Source: Antedon mediterranea
Lineage: Eukaryota; Echinodermata; Crinoidea; Comatulida; Antedonidae
Length of the DNA stretch: 64,000 bases
Assembly (NCBI RefSeq): GCF_964355755.1
Contig: NC_092675.1
Coordinates: 12,105,312 to 12,169,311 of the forward strand
Direction: 5' to 3'
In this document: positions 23,548-34,759 of the stretch, one piece after another
Position numbering within the stretch: the stretch's first letter is position 1
Layout of the letters: every line of letters begins with the position of its first letter
Program-made: the position numbers and the translations under genes
Notes under the pieces: model-generated
What the model saw: the letters and a program-made list of their open reading frames with translations, nothing else
Told to the model about the DNA's origin: nothing
Database searches by the model: none

Positions 23548-24099
23548 CTTGATTTTGGTTCTTCATATTTGTTCTTCATACCTTACATGAACAATTCCAA
23601 TCATTTTTATGAACTACAAAATAACCTTCTAGTTATGATTATTTATAAATGTGCTGTAAAATACTAACTCAAAAAATCAACCATTTGTGTTTTTATCTGT
23701 CATATTTTAGAATACTCAATACTATTCATAAAAAGTACTGTAGAGTGAAATTATCACCCTCTCCTTATATAGTTCCTAAAAGGTAAAACTATGACATGGC
23801 TGCAAATATGTATTCATACAATAGTTTATGATCAACTTGCTACTGTATTGCCCATTACTCTCTTTTTTTGAGTTGGACAGGACACAAAAGTCAAACCACA
23901 GCATTCCAAAACGTAGCCCATTAATGTACAATATAGGAACACCTGCTTCAACCAAAAACCTTAGTAGTTCATAACATAATTAGCTGGATGGAACCTAGTT
24001 AAATCTGACAGCTGAAGTTTTTTTATACAAGGCCTAAAAATATGCTTTGCTGTCCAAAAACTGTACATTCATGGCCTTAGCCAGGATACAACAAGGATG
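23548..24099. other. Spacer, nothing recognised
   Basis: AT-rich sequence after the fold-back element with no recognisable gene or repeat end. Confidence 0.4.
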
Positions 24100-24937
24100 G
24101 GGAATGATTTCAACACCGAGTATTTGAGTTGAGCCACAGGCCCCACTGGTGAAGCAAATTTTGTTAAATGACACTCACAGATGGCTGGAAATGGTAAAAT
24201 TAATAAATGGCACCTCAAATTCCTAGGAAATGACACGTCCCCATAGAGCTAGAAAACAGAAAAACAGTAAAGACATTTGAATTCAATGCTAACATCAAGG
24301 GGTTCTCCCGAACCATAAAAAGTTCCCCTGGCTAGGGCCTGAACAACATGAGTATAATTTGGGATGGACCTGTTTCTCTTGAATGTTCATTGTAAAAGTT
24401 TCCACCGCCGGTACATCAAAGTTCACAATTTTTCAGTCAAGTTACACACTAATTTCCAAACTACAGAAAAGCGTCGTAGAACCAGTTGGTAGGTTATTAC
24501 ATCCAAAGGGGAAAATTGAGAACATTTCACATTACTAAATCAGTGTATAATTGATAAAAAGTTTCAGTATCGGAAACAATTTCACAACCCATAACATTTT
24601 TGTTCGCGACCAAAACATTGGGTCCGACCCATAGGTTGCGGAACTGCAATTTACTATACAATGGTTGCAGTGATTGCCGTGTCTATAACACAAAATCAAT
24701 AAAATGCCAAATACGCCACACACTTTCGGCCGTGCAGACATTTCATGTTTATTTTATGAAATAATAAAAGAACACCATGTTTCTCGTTTATTTTTAATTT
24801 ATACTGTATAGCATTAATTATATAAAAAACCTTCGTAAGTGATAAAAAAGTTCCGATATTTACACTCCACTCTACACAAGAGTGTAAATATAAGAATACT
24901 GCGCTAACATGTACACACAGAACAGGGCGGTAATTAA
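24100..24937 (+). repeat. Interspersed repeat, inverted counterpart at about 58890-59570
   Basis: Segments such as AACCAGTTGGTAGGTTA, AAAGTTTCAGTATCGGAAAC and GAGCCACAGGCCCCAC occur inverted at 58890-59570. Parts (GAGTATTTGAG, GGCACCT, AAATGGCA) also match the left interior of transposon copy A. Its 3' portion (about 24640-24937) recurs at about 29320-29508. It is an old relative of the copy A/B transposon family, later broken by the TTAA-flanked insert. Confidence 0.6.
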
Positions 24938-25480
24938 AGGGGGGTTCCGGGTTTAAAATGAATAGTAAAAAATGTAAAATATATTTGTTTGTCTCTTGAA
25001 CGGTAAAAGTTTCAATTTATATAAGCGCCCAGTGAAGCAGAACGAAGGCTGTGAAATGAGGCCAGATTACAAGTGCAGCTACGGCAAAATCACTCTGTGG
25101 TTACAGAATAGGAAATTCGTGAAATGGTCAATCTTCCGACGACTCGTTATCATTAACCATATCAATTACTTTTGTAAAATTATACTTATCTGATGTAATT
25201 TTAGTCGGTCTTCCCATATATAAAGTAAATTTTCTATGAAAATCCATCAAAACAGTAAAAAATTAGATAAGTTTGCACTTTACGTTTGCCGATTTTCGCA
25301 CTGACTTAGGGAAAGCCTTCTAAATCAATGAAGCGTAACGTATACATTCCTGCTGAGCGAGGAGAGCGAGACGACGATACACGTGCTCTCTCTCTGCCCA
25401 TGCCTGGCATCGTCACGTGATAAGAGATACAGTATACAATACCAAACTGGTCGGGTCGAGTATACTCCGTCTATACCGTA

Positions 25481-26132
25481 CTGACGCGGGTATAAGCCCA
25501 TACTCGGGTATAAGCCCACCCCCGACTTTTGACTAATTTTCATAAAAAATGAGGCACTCGGGTATAAGCCCACCCATTAATTCGAAGATCTACAGTGTGT
25601 GTCGTAATACATTATTTTGTATTCGGCGACGTCCATACACCGAATACACCTACCTTTTTGATCATAACCAAGCTAGGCTAATATACGCTAGGCTAGCGGT
25701 CCTGTTTTGTTTACACTCCATCGCGGTCGAAGATTCACACACGACGCTACAAGTCGCCAAAACGGAAAACCACTATTTGGTATCGGCTGCCCTAAACAAG
25801 CTTATTAAATTTCTTTGGTACATTTCTATTTAACGAACATTGTATACTTGCTTTTCTGCTTGATAAATTCTTGTTAAATTGATGTTTAAAATAAGATATT
25901 CTACGATAAATTACACAAACTAGGCCCTAGCATAAGCTTAATTTTCCGACACTCTACACATCGTGTATTTAGAGGCAATGTCGTACACATGAGGGCGCTC
26001 GCTCGCATGGTGGAATACAGTGTACATGTGCTGTTTTTGACGATCTGCATTTTTGGATCCTCTGGTATAAGCCCACCCCCCAAACTTGACGTGATTTTAT
26101 GTTCGAGGGGGGTGGGCTTATACCTGCGTCAG
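25481..26132. mobile_element. 652-bp MITE, TIR CTGACGCGGGTATAAGCCCA, TA target
   Basis: The ends CTGACGCGGGTATAAGCCCA and CTGACGCAGGTATAAGCCCA (inverted) are flanked by TA. The module GGTATAAGCCCACCC recurs several times in both orientations near 25490-25575 and 26060-26125, giving each end a repeated subterminal block. Non-coding. The TA duplication fits a Tc1/mariner-type origin. Confidence 0.85.
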
Positions 26133-26737
26133 TACAGTAATCACAACATGAACGATGTACAGTATTTGATTGAAGGTCGACTCGACCTACCGGAATGGTA
26201 TAGATAATATAGCTCGAATGAGAGAGTTGGAATATTTGTAAACATAAGTACAGTATTGCTAATTTTAACAAGTGTAGCCTATAGTAAAAGGCCTGGTAGT
26301 ATCAATTCGCATAGGGTCTACTACACTAGCTACCTCAATTTTTAACTGGGCCGGATCGGCTAGGTCTCCTTCCTACTACCGGTCTACTTGCTGCTTGATG
26401 CAGTATCCGCTTTTTTGGAGAGTATTAACTAGGCCTATTTTAGGCCTACTTATTAGACGATCGGGACACCATACGTGCGGACGGCGATCGCACCTTGTTT
26501 TGCCTCAATATTTACAGCCGATTTTTGTAGAACGTTTTAGGTTTAGATTGTTTAGGAGTTTGGTTGATAGGATGGGTTTGGAATCCACTGAGTTTTGTTA
26601 TTTATGGGCCAATTGTCGTTTAGTAATAGGCTAGCTAGGCCCATGCATGATGGCCCCAATGTTTTAACGTAGCCATCGTGGCATGGAATCCCTAGTCAGA
26701 AATGGCTCTCACAACATGAATAAAATGATTTAGACTA

Positions 26738-26762
26738 GGCCTTCATTCATTCATTCATTCTT
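26738..26762. repeat. (ATTC)n microsatellite
   Basis: A short run of CATT units followed by TTTATTTAGCC, which looks like the reversed tail of a small retroelement. Too little remains to classify it. Confidence 0.6.
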
Positions 26763-27332
26763 TATTTAGCCTTTAAAATCAAAATACATTTAAAACAAGG
26801 TAACAAAAACAAGACAGGTGAAAATCTAAGGAAAAGCAATTAAAATCGCTGTAGCTCGCAGGCTTGCTTATCCAGGCCTAGCCTAGTACGTGAAGCCGAT
26901 ATACGATCTGTACTATTCGAGGTATAAAAATAGTATAATTTATGACTCCATAATCTGTACTAAATTTTGTATTTCATTAAATGTCAAATAAATATATGCT
27001 ACTACTGTTATTATTACACTTTACTAGCTTAGAAAATCTACAAAAAAATGTATTTCACAATGATCGGGTGGTCGTCGTTTGACAGTGGAGAGAGAACACA
27101 ACGTACAAGCTTGACGTCGCGAGTTTGGAATCCACTGATGACGTGATTTTGTGAATATCTCATGAGAAAAACAGACTTTCCATGAATTTAACCTAAAATG
27201 TATAGGAAATTTAATTTGTTTAATTTCTCGTTATTACTTCTTCATTCTGACATGTCTATATTGTTATAATATTTTTTATTTAATAAATAAACGATATTTA
27301 AAAGCAATTTTAAACCCAGAATCCCCCTTTAA

Positions 27333-29544
27333 CTGAATTGGAAAATGGTTTATTTTTGGAGAGTGGTTACATCAGTTTTCACATGGGGAGTGAGATTTCC
27401 ACAAAATTGTCTTCGTCAGGTATGTAGAATCCATGTCTAGCGTCTTCATATCAAACCAATGGTACAAATTAGGAAAATAGATGGTAAATATCTTCTTGAC
27501 GGTTTTGTTGTTCCTTTCAAAAACAGAAAGAATAACACCAAAAGAAAAAAAGATAGAAAGATATAATGAGGTATAATGTAGTAGTACAGTAGTAACGTTT
27601 TTTCAGTGAACAGGGGAACTCCCAGTTGTGTGTTCTTGCGGGCCGTCACACCGCCGTGCTGCAAGACTCTGGCTATATGTACACCCTATACAATTTTATT
27701 CGTAGTAATAGTGTAGTGTAGGAATGGTTTTGTTTTTATTAAAATACAGTTTTACTCATATTAAAACAAGAAATATTTCTTGACTCTTTGACGAACAGTT
27801 TTAATCATTGTAATGATTTATTATATCATTATTATTTTAGTAGTAAACATTTTGCGTAAATATAGTTTGTCACCTACTGTATAAAACAAAAATATAAACA
27901 TAAACTAAAATACAACAGTTTATATGTACATATTCCAGGGTAGGAGCATTAATTACTTCCTAATTACCCGGCCCAAATACTAGTATAGGCATACCGTATA
28001 TTTTGGTGTATAAGTCGCACTTTTGACACGCAAATTTGACCTCTAAATTAAGGGTGCGTCTTATACACCGAACATAAATGCCTCACCACACAGATTGTAC
28101 ATATCGTCACCTTGTTGGCTAGGCCCGAGTAGGCTAGGCCTAGCTACAGTATACTAACGTAACAGCAACCTGCTTCTGCCTAGTTTTCAAGGTATTTTAG
28201 CATGATGTTATACTAAATATGATGAAAAGATTTGTTCATTATGGAGCTCTTTTTGGGCGCTCCGATAAAATTTCATTTTTAAACGTTTACGATTGGAATA
28301 GTATTTATTTATAGTTATACGCACGATCGCCGTACCCCCAGCGCAAGCCCTTCTTGGCAGCCAAATGGTGTACGGTATTCGACTAGTATATTCTCCAGTT
28401 GATTATAGCATGGACCTAGCGTACACACTTCTCGGATACATAGATACTAATCGAATACGATTGTCCGTGAAAACGTGCGCCCTCTCGAAATGATCGAGCG
28501 AGGCTAGCCCACACACGTGCGTGTTACACACACGGTCATCCACTCGATGTTGCGAGTGCGAAACTCATGAATAACAAGTTAGAAAGAACTTTTTTAGGCT
28601 GGGGCGCGGCCGAGCCTAGGTAAGAAAAAACCTAAATAAGGGACGCCGTTGTAGATATAACAAAATATATTATTACAATAATATGATTACAATTTAAAAA
28701 AACATTGTTTTGATGAAATATAAAGTGCGTCTTATACATCGACGATATAAAAAAAAACTCTCAGTTAGGGGGTGCGTCTTATACACAGGTGCGACTTATT
28801 ATACAAATATTCGGTACTACCTAGGGATAACGATGCAACATTAAAAGTTAATTATAATAGCATACATTGCCTGATAATATTTTGTATCAATATTAAAATA
28901 AAGAAAGAATTATGAAAATCTGACTTGTAGTTTTCAAAATATAGGGTCCAAAACATCACCGAAAAATAATCGTTTTTAGCCACGAAGTAAATAAATTCGT
29001 TTTAATTGTCAATAACTAATTATATAACTCAATTTAATTAGTAAACAGAGTTACAACAGGTGGTTAAAATCAGTACCGAAAGTACGAACCAACTTTATAT
29101 ACCATCGAGTAAACATTCTAGAAGTAACACATGATTTACCAAATGTTTACCTTTACGTAAATATATATATTATAGATCCTTCCTAAATACTGTACAGATC
29201 TTTTCCAAACGAAATGAATATTTGATCATGCAGTACCCTGAAAATGCCTTGATATGGTGCACGTGTGTGTACTGTGTTGTGGTGGTCTGTTAACCTCAGA
29301 TATATACCCCCGGCCGGGTGAAATACTCAATGTAATTTAGTATACAAAGATTGCAGTAATCGCCATGTCTATAACATAAAATCAATAAAATGCGAAAAAA
29401 AAAAACGTGAGAAAAAAGTTCACGATATTATACCCTCCACTTTGTACAGGGGTGTAAATAAGAATACCACGCTAACACGTCCACACATGGACCAGGGCGG
29501 TAATTAACTGAAATGGAAAATGGTGTATTTTTGGAGAGTGATGA
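27333..29544 (+). repeat. Transposon-derived repeat of the copy A/B family, with nested MITE
   Basis: Blocks here match copy A (GGGATAACGATGCAA and TCTGACTTGTAGTTTTC, about 28820-28970), the minus strand of 10920-11110, and the 24640-24937 repeat (about 29320-29508). The direct recurrence of GGAAAATGG and TTTTTGGAGAGTG at 27340 and 29515 shows that two related repeats adjoin. No gene was seen. The MITE at 27994-28814 interrupts it. Confidence 0.55.
27994..28814. mobile_element. 821-bp MITE of the GTATAAGTCGCAC family (copy 1), TA target
   Basis: The ends CCGTATATTTTGGTGTATAA and its diverged complement are flanked by TA. Subterminal words AAGTCGCACTTTTGACACGC and GTGCGTCTTATACACCG are shared with the copies at 44702-45861 and 58142-58329. 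The host repeat is continuous on either side. Non-coding. Confidence 0.85.
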
Positions 29545-30856
29545 CGTCAGCATTCACACGGGAGGGTTAGACAAGGTGATGCTGGTGGTGCTAGACAAGG
29601 TGACGCTGGTGGTAGGAGGAGTGCGTGTGTTTTGAAAATAACTCAGTTGCGGGTATTTTAAATTGCATCATTTTTTTTATTCATTTTTTTTTAGAATTAA
29701 GGGGGAGGGGGGGTGGCTAGCAACCATATTCAACCCCTTAGATCCACAATTTGAAAATAAAACATCACAGCAATTTAAAAGTAGAACGCCACTCCGAGAG
29801 TGCATAATTCCGCCTACTGTAAAATTCTCCTACATAGGATTTCACAGGAAAATAATTTTTGAGTCTTAAATGGTGTGTGATTAGGCTAATTTCACTACAA
29901 CTACGTGTATGTGAATTTGGTGGAATGGTTATGTAATCTCTTTCAATTAACAATAGTTTCAGTTGACTAACAATAGACCAGCAACACCATAAAAGAGTGA
30001 ATTTGTTAAGAAATAGGTTTTTTAAAACTACTCGTATAAAAAAAACCTGTACATTAAATCAAATTATGTCTCTTTAGGTCTCGAGAAAATACAATTTCTT
30101 GCAGAATTGGAAGCGTGGTCCGGATTGCCTCCAAAATTGAATGGAGTGGTCCTTGACCACATGTTTATCTGTATTTTCATTTTGGTAAAAATCTTGCAAT
30201 AACTATTTAATATTTTAAGTGTTGTACTGTATGTTTGTTTTATCGAGGGCCCTGAATGATCAGTTCTATTAGGAACTGGATAGGCTACCCTCAGTAAATA
30301 TGGTAATAAATAAATAAATAAATCTTGATAACAGACAGACACATGCGTTCGACTACATATACCTACTTGGCGGAGGTAAATAAAACATCACAGCTATTTA
30401 ACAAAAAATACAACAGCAACTAAAAAATGAAACACCACGGAAAATCAAATGAAACACCACAGCAAATTAAAAATGAAACTCCACGGCAAAGTATAGAATG
30501 CCACAGCGGAAGTGAAGCCTTTGAAATTTTTGATTTTTTAGTGTGGGTAAGCATGCCGTATTCTTTCAAATATTTATGATCCTAGCTAGCTCTTTTATTG
30601 CAGCAGGTGCAATTGCCATGTTGTTTTTTTTTGTAAATTGCTGTGGCTTTTTAAAAATTGCTGTGACACTTACAGGCCACTGTACAAATGTACTTGACAT
30701 TTAAGAAACCTAACAAAATGAAAATCATTTGTTCTACAATTACATCATAGTGATATTGCTTCAAAGAAACACAACACCACGATTGGGCAAAACCCTTTGC
30801 CTATTGATGCTATGTGAAAAAAACTATTGTATAGTGCTGCTTCATAATCACACAAA
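29545..30856. repeat. Spacer with short tandem words (ACACCACAGC)
   Basis: Two adjacent copies of GACAAGGTGA(T/C)GCTGGTGGT lie at 29572-29620. Between 30376 and 30500 a ~23-bp imperfect unit containing AAATGAAACACCACAGC repeats about five times, with inverted copies (TTGCTGTGGC, TTGCTGTGAC) at 30640-30670. No gene recognised. Confidence 0.55.
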
Positions 30857-32215
30857 AAAGCCCCTTTCTCACAGATGTGTCTGCAATATACCGGTACAGT
30901 GCTGGCGTCGTGCCGGTATCGTTACCGGCATATACCCATTCTCATCGGACTATCGTGCCGGAAATATAACCGGTATATACCGGCTTTCTGTGAGAAAGGA
31001 GTCGGGCATATTCGGCCGATAAAAAGTCTCTGACAAAATAATTATTGAGGGCGTCCTTTATTGTTATTATTTTTGTCTAGGGATATATGGCGGCGAATGT
31101 TGGGTTACAGATTATTATCTTCCTTTATAGCATATTTATGCAATACATGCTATGTACAGTATATTGTGCATATATTATACAGGTACAGCAATTAATTAGC
31201 CGTCATCGGCAATCTGTAAAACACCTTAGAAGGCTGTACAATTTACAAGGCGACGAAGGGTCAGGCTAGTTAGGCACCAACAAAGTCAGAGCTAGGCCTA
31301 TATATGGCCTAGACTAGAGGCCTGCTATAGATTGGGTGTCACGAAACCTCAGACCCCCTAAGACCTAAGATCACGAAAGCTAAGACCCAACACCTAAGAT
31401 TACAAATACTAAGATATACTACAGCTTAAAAACAATACTTGTTTATCCATACATAATTTTAAACACAGTAGGTTTCATTTATTACCATAAATATAATTTA
31501 ATACTACCGCAAAACATAGATAAACTCACATTATTTTCGCCCGTTGAGTAAATGTATATTTTTTCTTTACAACAAACAAACTTGACGGGTTGTTTGTTGG
31601 TATATATTTACTCCATTGTGTTGGTTCAGAGGATGTTTTTCTTACGCACCTGCCTTTCTTGTATTTTGACTCCAAATTTGTTGACTAACTTTATCCTGAA
31701 CACCACACTTTAAAATTAGGACTTATAAGTACTTTCAGAAGGAGAAACACATAATAACAAATAAATAAATCCTTTAAATTGATGATTTTACAGATGTGTT
31801 TCTTTGTACTGTATACTGTAATGACAATGTAACTCCTCGAGCTCCCCATGCTCAATGTTTTTGTTTCTATGGAGCGCCAAAAGAGCAACAATAATAGTAC
31901 AAGTATAAAAACAGAAAGAAAACGAAACAAAAAAACTTATCATGATTTTTACTCGGGGTACCCGAGTCTAGGACCTACTCATTTTCTCCTCTTCCTCCAT
32001 CTGGACACTATTGAGTAAAAAGTGCGATTTTTAAAGTACTACTCCTCCCTTATTCGTTGTAGTATTGAGCTGGGATTTGGCATGAACATACTACAGGGAC
32101 ATGTCCTCAAAGCTATAGAGCCGGATTTTTAATTTTTTGTTAATTAATTTGTTTAATTAAGAAGCCACAATGTGTGAAACACACCACAGCGTTATGTAGT
32201 TATATGGTTATATGC

Positions 32216-32287
32216 GGATTCTTGGCGTAGTGGTTATCACATTTGCTTAACACGCAGAAGGTACCTGTTTCGAGCCCGGACGAAACC
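32216..32287 (+). tRNA. tRNA-Val(AAC)-like sequence 1, degenerate
   Basis: A 72-nt tRNA-Val-like sequence with A-box-like GGCGTAGTGGTTATC, anticodon arm TTTGC-TTAACAC-GCAGA (loop reading AAC) and a B-box-like TTCGAGCCC. The acceptor stem has two mismatches (GGATTCT against CGAAACC) and the T stem is poorly paired, so it is probably a pseudogene. It heads the first of two duplicated units inside the Mutator-like element. Confidence 0.6.
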
Positions 32288-32499
32288 TTTTTTTTAAACT
32301 TTATGGTGAAAAGTACTGTATACGCAATATGATAATTATACACAGTATATCTTATTTTTATTATTTTTTTTAATACTTATTTTGTGCAATCGGTAATTAT
32401 CACTTTTACACATGTTTATTTTGCTTTGTGCTTATTACCATTTATTTGTAATTTAAATGGATTAAAAAACTTTCTGTAACCCACATTTTTAATGTAAGA

Positions 32500-32570
32500 G
32501 GTTTCGTAGTGTGGTGGTTGTCAAGTCTGCTTAACACGTAGAAGGTCCCGGTTCGAGCCCTAGCGAAACC
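32500..32570 (+). tRNA. tRNA-Val(AAC)-like sequence 2
   Basis: The best acceptor stem of the four: GGTTTCG pairs perfectly with CGAAACC. The anticodon arm is TCTGC-TTAACAC-GTAGA with loop anticodon AAC, and the B box is GGTTCGAGCC. The T stem (CCCGG against CCTAG) has two mismatches and the variable loop is one base short, so function is doubtful. Confidence 0.65.
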
Positions 32571-32723
32571 TATTTTTCTTTAACTTTCTAACTGTATACG
32601 TCTGTATACAGCTTCTTTCGCTGTACCCCGAGTATTGCACATTCGTGCTTGTTTGTTAATTAATTTGTTTGATTAAGAAGCCACAATGTTTGACACACAT
32701 CACAGCGTTATGTAGGTACATGC

Positions 32724-32795
32724 GGCTTTTTGGCGTAGTGGTTATCACGTTTGCTCAACACGCAGAAGGTACCTGGTTCGAGCCCGGGCGAAACC
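32724..32795 (+). tRNA. tRNA-Val(AAC)-like sequence 3, degenerate
   Basis: The counterpart of sequence 1 in the second unit. It has a good T arm (CCTGG-TTCGAGC-CCGGG) and AAC in the anticodon loop. The base before the anticodon is C where nearly all tRNAs have U33, and the acceptor stem GGCTTTT pairs poorly with CGAAACC. Probably non-functional. Confidence 0.55.
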
Positions 32796-32926
32796 TTTTT
32801 TTTAAACTTTATGGTGAAAAGTACTGTATACGCAATATGATAATTATACACAGTATATGTTATTTTTATTATTTTGTTAAATACTTATTTTGTGTAATCG
32901 GTAATTATCGCTTTTACACATGTTTA

Positions 32927-33281
32927 GCGAGTCATATGGCCGAGCGGTTAAGGCAGGGGCTCCGTTTATCGTACCTAAAGAGCCAACAACAACATCGGCA
33001 AGGGTTCGAGGCCGACTCGCTCCTAGTTCTGGTGGTGGAACAAGTCTTCTCGGATAAGGACTATAAACCGTAGGTCCAGTGTACACAGTTATAACCTGTG
33101 TGTACTTTAAAGAACCCAGTTCATTATTCGAAAAAGAGTAGGGGGTTACCCCGGTGAACTGGTTCACACAATAGCCTCTGTATCAGGGGGATTACCACCT
33201 ATCTGATAGGACAGTGATTAATTCACTATTGGTAATCCTTGGCCACAGTGCCTAAAGACATAAAATAAAATAAATAATAAA
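32927..33281 (+). mobile_element. tRNA-derived SINE (tRNA-Leu-like head)
   Basis: About 355 bp. The head begins GCGAGTC and closes with GACTCGC at 33014-33020 (7-bp perfect acceptor-like pairing). It contains A box TGGCCGAGCGGTTAAGGC and B box GGTTCGAGGCC, but the anticodon loop is enlarged to 17 nt between GGCTC and GAGCC. The body contains TAAAGAACCCAGTTC and GTTACCCCGGTGAACTGG, and the 3' end is a TAAAATAAAATAAATAATAA tail. The same host sequence without the insert is present at about 32410-32440, which fixes both boundaries; only about 2 bp is duplicated. Confidence 0.85.
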
Positions 33282-33366
33282 TATTTTGCTTTGTGCTTAT
33301 TACCATATTTATTTGTAATTTAAATGGATTAAAAAACTTTCTGTAACCAACATTTTTAGTGTAAGT

Positions 33367-33437
33367 GGATTCGTAGTGTAGTGGTTGTCAAGTCTGCTTA
33401 ACACGCAGAAGGTCCCGGTTCGAGCCCTAGCGAAACC
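33367..33437 (+). tRNA. tRNA-Val(AAC)-like sequence 4
   Basis: The counterpart of sequence 2 in the second unit. The acceptor GGATTCG/CGAAACC has one mismatch, the anticodon arm TCTGC-TTAACAC-GCAGA is well paired with AAC, and the T stem CCCGG/CCTAG has two mismatches, as in sequence 2. The shared T-stem defect shows it predates the duplication. Confidence 0.6.
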
Positions 33438-33544
33438 TATTTTCTTTAACTTTATGGTGAAATAACTGTATACGTAATATGATATAGAGTATATCTCGTT
33501 TAATACGAAAAGATATTACAATTCAGTGACTTATTTCTATTTTT

Positions 33545-33868
33545 ACTCGGGGTACCTGAGTCTAGGACTCTCTCATCTTTTCCTCTTCTTCTTCCATCCG
33601 GACACTATTGAGAAAAAAGTGCGATTTATAAAGTACTACTCCTCCCTTATTCGTTGTAGTATTGAGCTCGGATTTAGCATGAATATACTACAGGGACATG
33701 TCCTCAAAGCTATAGAGCCGGATTTTTTAATTTCAAACCGGATGCAGCCATATCACGTCTCGAAGATGGTACCGTATAGCCGTATTTGGTAGCGCGGTTA
33801 TTGATGTGTATGTGACGTTACATCCGGTCTTATGACGTCATTGCAGCTTCTTTCGCTGTACCCCGAGT
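33545..33868 (+). mobile_element. 324-bp MITE, TIR ACTCGGGGTAC (copy 2, uninterrupted)
   Basis: Runs from ACTCGGGGTACC to GTACCCCGAGT, with 11-bp perfect inverted ends, and no tRNA insert. Flanking sequence on both sides (TTTTT before, ATTGCACATTCGTGCTTGTT after) is shared with copy 1, so both arose by duplication rather than independent insertion. Superfamily unknown. Confidence 0.75.
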
Positions 33869-34759
33869 ATTGCACATTCGTGCTTGTTACATTAAAATTT
33901 ATTTGCCAGTATTTATTTCTTCGTACTTGCATGATTATACTATTATCATTACAATTTTAATTTTACATTGTTCCATCCACACTGTAGATGGACTCCACAG
34001 AGTTTTCAGCCCTCTATATAATTTTTGCTCTTTTGACGTTCCATAGAAACAAAAACATTGAACATGGCCCATGGGGTAGGCCTACTGTACTGTAGGCTAG
34101 TCATTTTGTGTGCGAGAAAAACGTCTGTAAAATCATCAATTTAAAAATGTATTTGTTACTTTTTATGTGATTCTTTTTCATGAAAGTGCCAATTCTAAGG
34201 TGTGGTATTCAGAATAAATGTTGGGAGTTAAAATACAAGGCAGGTGCGAAAGATAAATATTTGTAATCTTAGGTGTTGGGTCTTGGCTTTCGTGATCTTA
34301 GGTCTTAGGGGGTCTGAGCTTTCGTGGTCTGAGCTTTCGTGACACCCGCTATAGATTATGCTACAAATTTCTTCTTGTCCCCTTATTTTAAGCAGCTCTC
34401 TTATCTCATTATCCCTCCAGTTCGACATTATTATTGTTAATTGAATTGGCGCCAAAGTGATACACTTGACCGCGCAAGGTGTCTGAAGCCTCGACAGGGA
34501 ACCCCGGAATATAACGGCGTTACGTTCTCACAGAATGCCCATCTGGCATTGCGGGGAATATCCCTAGAATATTACTAGGTCTAAAGCAGGTCATGTCGAT
34601 GCCGGCATGATGCCAAGACGACCCGTTCTCACAGAAAACCATACCGGCATGGTAATGGTATATTCCCGCAATATTCCAGGCACTCAGCTCTGTGAGAAAG
34701 GGGCTTTAGTGAAACAGAAGGGAAATATGCAACAAATTTTAATAAAATTGATACATTAC

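Larger units (their letters stand above)
24938..27328. mobile_element. 2.4-kb TTAA-flanked transposon with 22-bp TIR
   Basis: The ends AGGGGGGTTCCGGGTTTAAA and AGGGGGATTCTGGGTTTAAA (inverted) differ at two positions and are flanked by TTAA (24934-24937 and 27329-27332). The flanking sequence is found joined across a single TTAA at 29505-29508, with GGGCGGTAATTAACTGAA in one piece. That is the empty site in a paralogous repeat. No transposase was seen. The target suggests piggyBac or Kolobok. It carries a nested MITE at 25481-26132. Confidence 0.9.
31951..32633 (+). mobile_element. ACTCGGGGTAC-ended element, copy 1, split by a tRNA unit
   Basis: The first ~185 bp (31951 to about 32136) matches the left half of the element at 33545-33868, and 32610-32633 matches its right end. 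In between lie about 470 bp with two tRNA-Val-like sequences. The ends ACTCGGGGTAC and GTACCCCGAGT are inverted. Confidence 0.75.
31334..34347. mobile_element. 3.0-kb Mutator-like element with long TIRs and tRNA-Val cargo
   Basis: Flanked by the 10-bp direct repeat GCTATAGATT (31324-31333 and 34348-34357). The ends GGGTGTCACGAAA begin long imperfect inverted arms: left 31334 to about 31950, right about 33990 to 34347. Shared words include CTAAGACCTAAGATCACGAA, ACCCAACACCTAAGATTACA, AATTGATGATTTTACAGA and CAATGTTTTTGTTTCTATGG. The left arm has about 240 bp more than the right. A 9-10-bp TSD with long TIRs is the hallmark of Mutator-like elements; no transposase is present. Between the arms lie two tandem units (from 32139 and from 32654) with two tRNA-Val-like sequences each, a SINE, and two copies of an ACTCGGGGTAC-ended element. 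Confidence 0.85.
30857..34707. mobile_element. Outer DNA element with 19-bp perfect TIR in the ASNSD1 intron
   Basis: AAAGCCCCTTTCTCACAGA at 30857-30875 is repeated inverted and without mismatch at 34689-34707. Subterminal parts on both sides contain CCGGCAT/ATGCCGG, TTCTCACAGA and GAATAT words. Without the Mutator-like insert (31334-34347 plus one TSD) the element is about 0.83 kb. Its right end lies about 50 bp from the ASNSD1 splice donor. No TSD was clear, so the superfamily is open. Confidence 0.75.

Noticed and set aside
32927-33020. Functional tRNA-Leu gene
   Set aside because: The acceptor pairs well, but the anticodon loop is about 17 nt, the T arm is irregular, and a SINE body and tail follow directly.
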